8,501 nucleotides of DNA from NCBI GenBank assembly GCA_035535055.1, contig DATLQT010000005.1:1-8501 (forward strand), written 5' to 3'. The position numbers and the translations under genes were made by a program. Under the pieces are notes generated by a model. That model saw nothing but the letters and a program-made list of their open reading frames with translations, had not been told where the DNA came from and did not search any database. Below, one piece after another: positions 6,496 through 8,501 of this stretch (positions are counted from its first letter, which is position 1; the number at the start of each line of letters is the position of its first letter). The DNA comes from UBA6019 sp035535055. GTDB taxonomy: Bacteria; Chloroflexota; Dormibacteria; Dormibacterales; Dormibacteraceae.

Positions 6496-6501
6496 AAAGC
6501 A

Positions 6502-6702
6502 ATGGCCGAGAGAGTTCATTCGCGTCACGCGCCCGGGTGTCCCAACTGCAATGCGGAAACCAGGATCGAGCCGGAGGTCTGCGGGTGCCTCACCGAGGGG
6601 TATACCGAGGGCCTCAAACGTTGGGCCGACTCCTGCCCCTGCTGTTTCAGCGACAGCTACCCCCAGGGTTTGAAGAAGGCGCTCGCGGAGGCGCTGGCAT
6701 GA
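6502..6702 (+). CDS. Cysteine-rich microprotein A (tandem paralogue 1)
   Basis: A 66-residue soluble protein of no family I recognise. Seven cysteines fall in three clusters: C13-x-x-C16, C27-G-C29-L and C45-P-C47-C48-F. Between the last two clusters runs GYTEGLKRWADS, probably one amphipathic helix; after them comes Y53-P-x-G and a Lys/Ala helix. There is no signal peptide and no membrane segment. It shares with the next protein the skeleton C-x-C-L-x-x-G-x-x-x-x-L-x-R-W-x-x-S-C-x-C-C-F-x-x-x-Y-P-x-G. The spacing suggests a cytoplasmic zinc, copper or Fe-S site rather than disulfides (inference). It has a strong ribosome binding site and overlaps its paralogue by ATGA. A peptide precursor is an alternative, but no modification enzyme lies in the window. 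Confidence 0.75.
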   Translation: MAERVHSRHAPGCPNCNAETRIEPEVCGCLTEGYTEGLKRWADSCPCCFSDSYPQGLKKALAEALA

Positions 6703-6911
6703 TCGACACCCGCAAGCACGACCCGGCAGGCTGCGACTGCGACCCGTGCAAGCCGCAGGCGCACCCGGAGGCCGCGCCCGGCCTCTGCAACTGCCTGGAG
6801 GACGGGCTCCGAGCCAGCCTGCAGCGCTGGAAGGAGTCCTGCGACTGCTGCTTCGGCGAGGCCTATCCCGGCGGAATCGAGGAGGCGATCGAGTTGGCGC
6901 GACCGAGCTAG
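6699..6911 (+). CDS. Cysteine-rich microprotein B (tandem paralogue 2)
   Basis: A 70-residue paralogue of the preceding protein with eight cysteines: C12-D-C14-D-P-C17, C30-N-C32-L and C48-D-C50-C51-F. The helix between clusters reads EDGLRASLQRWKES, and Y56-P-G-G follows the C-x-CC. It adds one cysteine in the first cluster, plus H7 and H22. Overall charge is more acidic than in paralogue 1, whose tail is Lys-rich, so the two could form a heterodimer (inference). ATG 6699 overlaps the stop of paralogue 1 and has GGAGG at 6687-6691 with 7-nt spacing. The TAG at 6909-6911 is only 2 nt from the stop of the convergent split-barrel gene. The function is unknown to me. Confidence 0.75.
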   Translation: MIDTRKHDPAGCDCDPCKPQAHPEAAPGLCNCLEDGLRASLQRWKESCDCCFGEAYPGGIEEAIELARPS

Positions 6912-6913
6912 TG

Positions 6914-7831
6914 CTATCGGGCCCGCCGGCGGCGTGAGGCCGCGGCGGCCTCGACCGGCGGCGCCTCGTCCTGGACGGTGGCAGTCTCGAGGTGGAAGCC
7001 GCGCCACCAGGTGACGCGCTCGGCATCGAAGCGCAGGCCCTGGCCGGGCGGCGGTTCCTCCATCTCGTAGCGGGCTGCCACCCTGCCCTTGGCGTCGGCG
7101 TCGGCGCTGAAGCGCCCGCGGAGGTAGGCCCCGATCATCCGCGTCGCCCGATAGGGGTGGTGAGACTCGATCGCCACTCCCCCGACCGCCCGCCTCGAGA
7201 TGCCCAGGAAGGCGGCCACCGCGGTCACCAAGGACAGGTGGCCGTCACTCGACCAAAGGGCCGGCGCCATCAGCGGCACGCCGTCGACGACGGTGCATGC
7301 GTAGGCGACCGGGGTCCGGGTCAGCGACCGGCGCACGCCGGAGGGAACGCCGGGGACCAGGGCAGGGCCGGCCGGCGGCATCCCCACCGACGGCAGCGAC
7401 CAGACCCGGGAGATCCTGAGCCTGATCAGGGCCCGGTTCTGGGGCCACCAGTCGCCGGGGATGCGCGCGAGGTCGCGCAGGTAGCCGCCGATGAAGGCGG
7501 CATTCTTGACGGCGTAGCCAGCCAGGTTGAGATAGAGCCCGGGACCGCCCATCACGCCGGCGACGATCCCCGGCACCGAGCGAGGGTCGTAGACCTCGGC
7601 CTCACCCTCGAGGAGGACGCAGACCCCGCCGCCGTCGACGAGGAAGCTGGCCTGCGGGCGCTTCCTGGCGAGCCCTACCTTGACGGCATGCCGTGAGGTG
7701 GTCAGCCAGATCGAGTCGCCGCCATGGTGAAAGGCGGCCGGGTTGACCAGAGGGTAGCGGCCTCCGTTGAAGGCGACCATGCCGATCCGGGCGCCGGCCA
7801 GCAGTGCGCGCGTGTCGGCATCGAGGTTCAC
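6914..7831 (-). CDS. Double split-barrel protein, pyridoxamine 5'-phosphate oxidase-like
   Basis: A 305-residue cytoplasmic protein of the PNPOx-like FMN-binding split-barrel group. The first barrel (about 1-140) reads ALLAGARIGMVAF, PLVNPAAFHHGGDSIWLTTS, HAVKVGLARKRPQASFLVD, then VLLEGEAEVYDPR. A second, related half (about 168-285) starts TRTPVAYACTVVDGVPLMAP, continues DGHLSLVTA and HHPYRATRMIGAYLRG, and ends WWRGFHLETATV. Such proteins act on flavin, F420, heme or pyridoxal-type ligands; which one cannot be told here. The C-terminus is a basic SRRRRAR tail. Start is GTG 7831, inside a perfect inverted repeat; no Shine-Dalgarno sequence is seen. The gene lies 42 nt after the GAF gene and probably shares its transcript. 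It is the only gene convergent with the Cys-rich pair. Confidence 0.8.
   Translation of the reverse strand: MNLDADTRALLAGARIGMVAFNGGRYPLVNPAAFHHGGDSIWLTTSRHAVKVGLARKRPQASFLVDGGGVCVLLEGEAEVYDPRSVPGIVAGVMGGPGLYLNLAGYAVKNAAFIGGYLRDLARIPGDWWPQNRALIRLRISRVWSLPSVGMPPAGPALVPGVPSGVRRSLTRTPVAYACTVVDGVPLMAPALWSSDGHLSLVTAVAAFLGISRRAVGGVAIESHHPYRATRMIGAYLRGRFSADADAKGRVAARYEMEEPPPGQGLRFDAERVTWWRGFHLETATVQDEAPPVEAAAASRRRRAR
6936..6952. terminator. Perfect inverted repeat after the Cys-rich pair
   Basis: GAGGCCGC and GCGGCCTC flank a single G, giving a 17-bp palindrome 24 nt after the stop of Cys-rich gene B. It lies inside the Ala-rich 3' codons of the convergent split-barrel gene. Folded as RNA it gives a 6-bp stem with a 5-nt loop, a possible stop for the plus-strand transcript. 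No U-run follows and the codons alone could explain it. Confidence 0.3.
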
Positions 7832-7838
7832 TTGAACC
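7825..7838. promoter_or_regulatory. Inverted repeat GGTTCA-CT-TGAACC over the start codon
   Basis: A perfect 6-bp inverted repeat with a 2-bp spacer covers the GTG start (7829-7831) of the split-barrel gene. It could be a repressor operator, or in RNA a small hairpin hiding the start codon. Chance is possible because it is a single copy. Confidence 0.35.
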
Positions 7839-7873
7839 GTAAACGTACCGAAAGGGGGAGCCGGGCCCGGGCT

Positions 7874-8329
7874 TCAGTCGGTCAGTGAGGGCTCCCCCGC
7901 GTCGGTCAGGCAGCCGGCGATCCGGCGAGCCTCCCTGCGAATGGCCGCCACCTGGGCCGGCTGCAGCGCGACCCGGCGGGTGCTGGCTCCGCAGAGGGTT
8001 CCGAAGAGCTCGCCGCCGGGAAGTTCCACCGGCGCCGAGACGAAGGTTTGGAAGCGCAGGAAGCGGGCCACGTCGCTGTCCGGATAGGCGACCGGCACGT
8101 CGTCGCTGTGGTCGGGCGCCATCCCCTCGATCACGTAGCGGCAGACGGCGTCCGAGTAGTCGAGCTTCACCTGCTCGGGGATGAAGAGGCGGTCGGGAGC
8201 CACGTTCAGCGAGGCCAGGATCTCCTGCTGATGGTCGTGCCAGGTGATGCGGGTGAGATAGATCGCCTCCAACCCGGTGGCGGCGGCGAGCTCCCCAAGG
8301 ATCGGCCTGACGATTGATCCCAGCCGCAA
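7874..8329 (-). CDS. Stand-alone GAF domain protein
   Basis: A 151-residue soluble protein made of one GAF domain. Characteristic stretches are LGELAAATGLEAIYLTRI (11-28), YSDAVCRYVIEGMAPDHSDDVPVAYPDSDVA with C63 at the usual cysteine position, FVSAPVELPGGELFGTLCGAS (96-116) and a final helix of Arg/Ala. This subtype is commonly the N-terminal sensor of diguanylate cyclases or kinases; here no effector is attached, so it may work as a free sensor or redox-responsive partner. The only canonical start in the open frame (limit 8386) is TTG 8329, which has no ribosome binding site. A TATCTT box 15 nt upstream could be a -10 element giving a very short leader. The split-barrel gene follows after 42 nt, probably in the same transcript. 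Confidence 0.75.
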   Translation of the reverse strand: MRLGSIVRPILGELAAATGLEAIYLTRITWHDHQQEILASLNVAPDRLFIPEQVKLDYSDAVCRYVIEGMAPDHSDDVPVAYPDSDVARFLRFQTFVSAPVELPGGELFGTLCGASTRRVALQPAQVAAIRREARRIAGCLTDAGEPSLTD

Positions 8330-8501
8330 AGCAAGTGCGATCGCAAGATAGTCGCCCTTCCCGGGCTGATTGAGGCGCCGGGGCGGCTACGACTGACCGC
8401 CGAAAAGCCTACGCCTAGCTGAGATTCCTCCATACCTATGAGACACCCGCACCTAGGGTGGCGGCATGCCGAACGCGTCCCACGACTCAGCTGATCCCTA
8501 G
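8330..8501. other. Intergenic end of window
   Basis: No gene is supported here. The stretch must hold the promoter of the GAF gene. It contains the 10-bp palindrome TGCGATCGCA (8336-8345) just upstream of the TTG start, the inverted pair AGCTGAG (8417-8423) and CTCAGCT (8486-8492), and a CACC-TAG-GGTG motif at 8450-8460. An ATG at 8466 opens an 11-codon frame that ends at the last base, with GGGTGGCGG before it. I see no evidence that it is translated. Confidence 0.4.

Noticed and set aside
7825..7845. GGTTCA-like segment as part of a tRNA T-arm
   Set aside because: No acceptor stem, anticodon arm or CCA-proximal pairing can be drawn around it.
7864..7873. GC palindrome in the gap between the GAF and split-barrel genes as a terminator
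   Set aside because: The longest foldable stem is 4 bp with no T-run, and the genes look co-transcribed.
8336..8345. TGCGATCGCA palindrome, similar to the cyanobacterial HIP1 octamer
   Set aside because: Single copy in a non-cyanobacterial-looking window; expected by chance in GC-rich DNA.
8206..8433. 75-codon minus-strand frame with ATG and a GGAGG-like start area
   Set aside because: Ser/Pro/Arg-rich product overlapping the GAF gene in another frame, with no domain character.
8466..8501. Eleven-codon plus-strand frame ending at the last base
   Set aside because: Too short to support; no clear promoter and the window end prevents checking for a downstream gene or attenuator.

Overview
The window is very GC-rich bacterial DNA, with GTG and TTG starts, few Shine-Dalgarno sequences, 4-8 nt gene overlaps and one TANNNT box placed where a leaderless promoter would sit. 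Gene content (phenylacetyl-CoA epoxidase genes, a multi-GAF hybrid kinase with an HD-GYP regulator, a split-barrel flavin protein, a stand-alone GAF protein) suits a soil bacterium from high-GC Actinomycetota or a deep Chloroflexota/Dormibacterota-like lineage. The taxon is inferred from style, not shown directly.

Layout. (1) Positions 1-1152, plus strand: the end of a paa operon, with the last codons of an upstream gene (probably paaA), paaB, paaC and a PaaD-type zinc ribbon. All intact junctions are ATGA overlaps. The zinc ribbon has clear coding character but no start codon. It joins paaC in frame if one base is removed near 925-928. (2) Positions 1070-6388, minus strand: in transcription order, a 969-residue cytoplasmic hybrid histidine kinase (three GAF repeats, PAS, HisKA, HATPase, degraded receiver), an HD-GYP response regulator overlapping it by 8 nt, then after 111 nt a CPBP-family intramembrane protease overlapping by 4 nt a bitopic surface protein. 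(3) Positions 6502-6911, plus strand: two paralogous cysteine-rich microproteins (66 and 70 residues) that overlap by ATGA. I recognise no family for them. (4) Positions 6914-8329, minus strand: a GAF-domain protein followed by a double split-barrel (PNPOx-like) protein. The last 170 bases hold no gene I can support.

How the parts may work together. The kinase and HD-GYP protein look like a cognate pair in which small-molecule or redox sensing by GAF domains controls cyclic-di-GMP breakdown. The protease and surface protein look like a dedicated enzyme-target pair. The Cys-rich pair is divergent from the kinase and sits next to two proteins of folds that bind small molecules or flavin, so a metal or redox role is conceivable but unproven.

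The best candidates for something undescribed are the tandem Cys-rich microproteins, the CPBP protease plus C-terminally anchored partner, and the start-less PaaD zinc ribbon. I see no tRNA, rRNA, CRISPR array, insertion sequence or phage gene.
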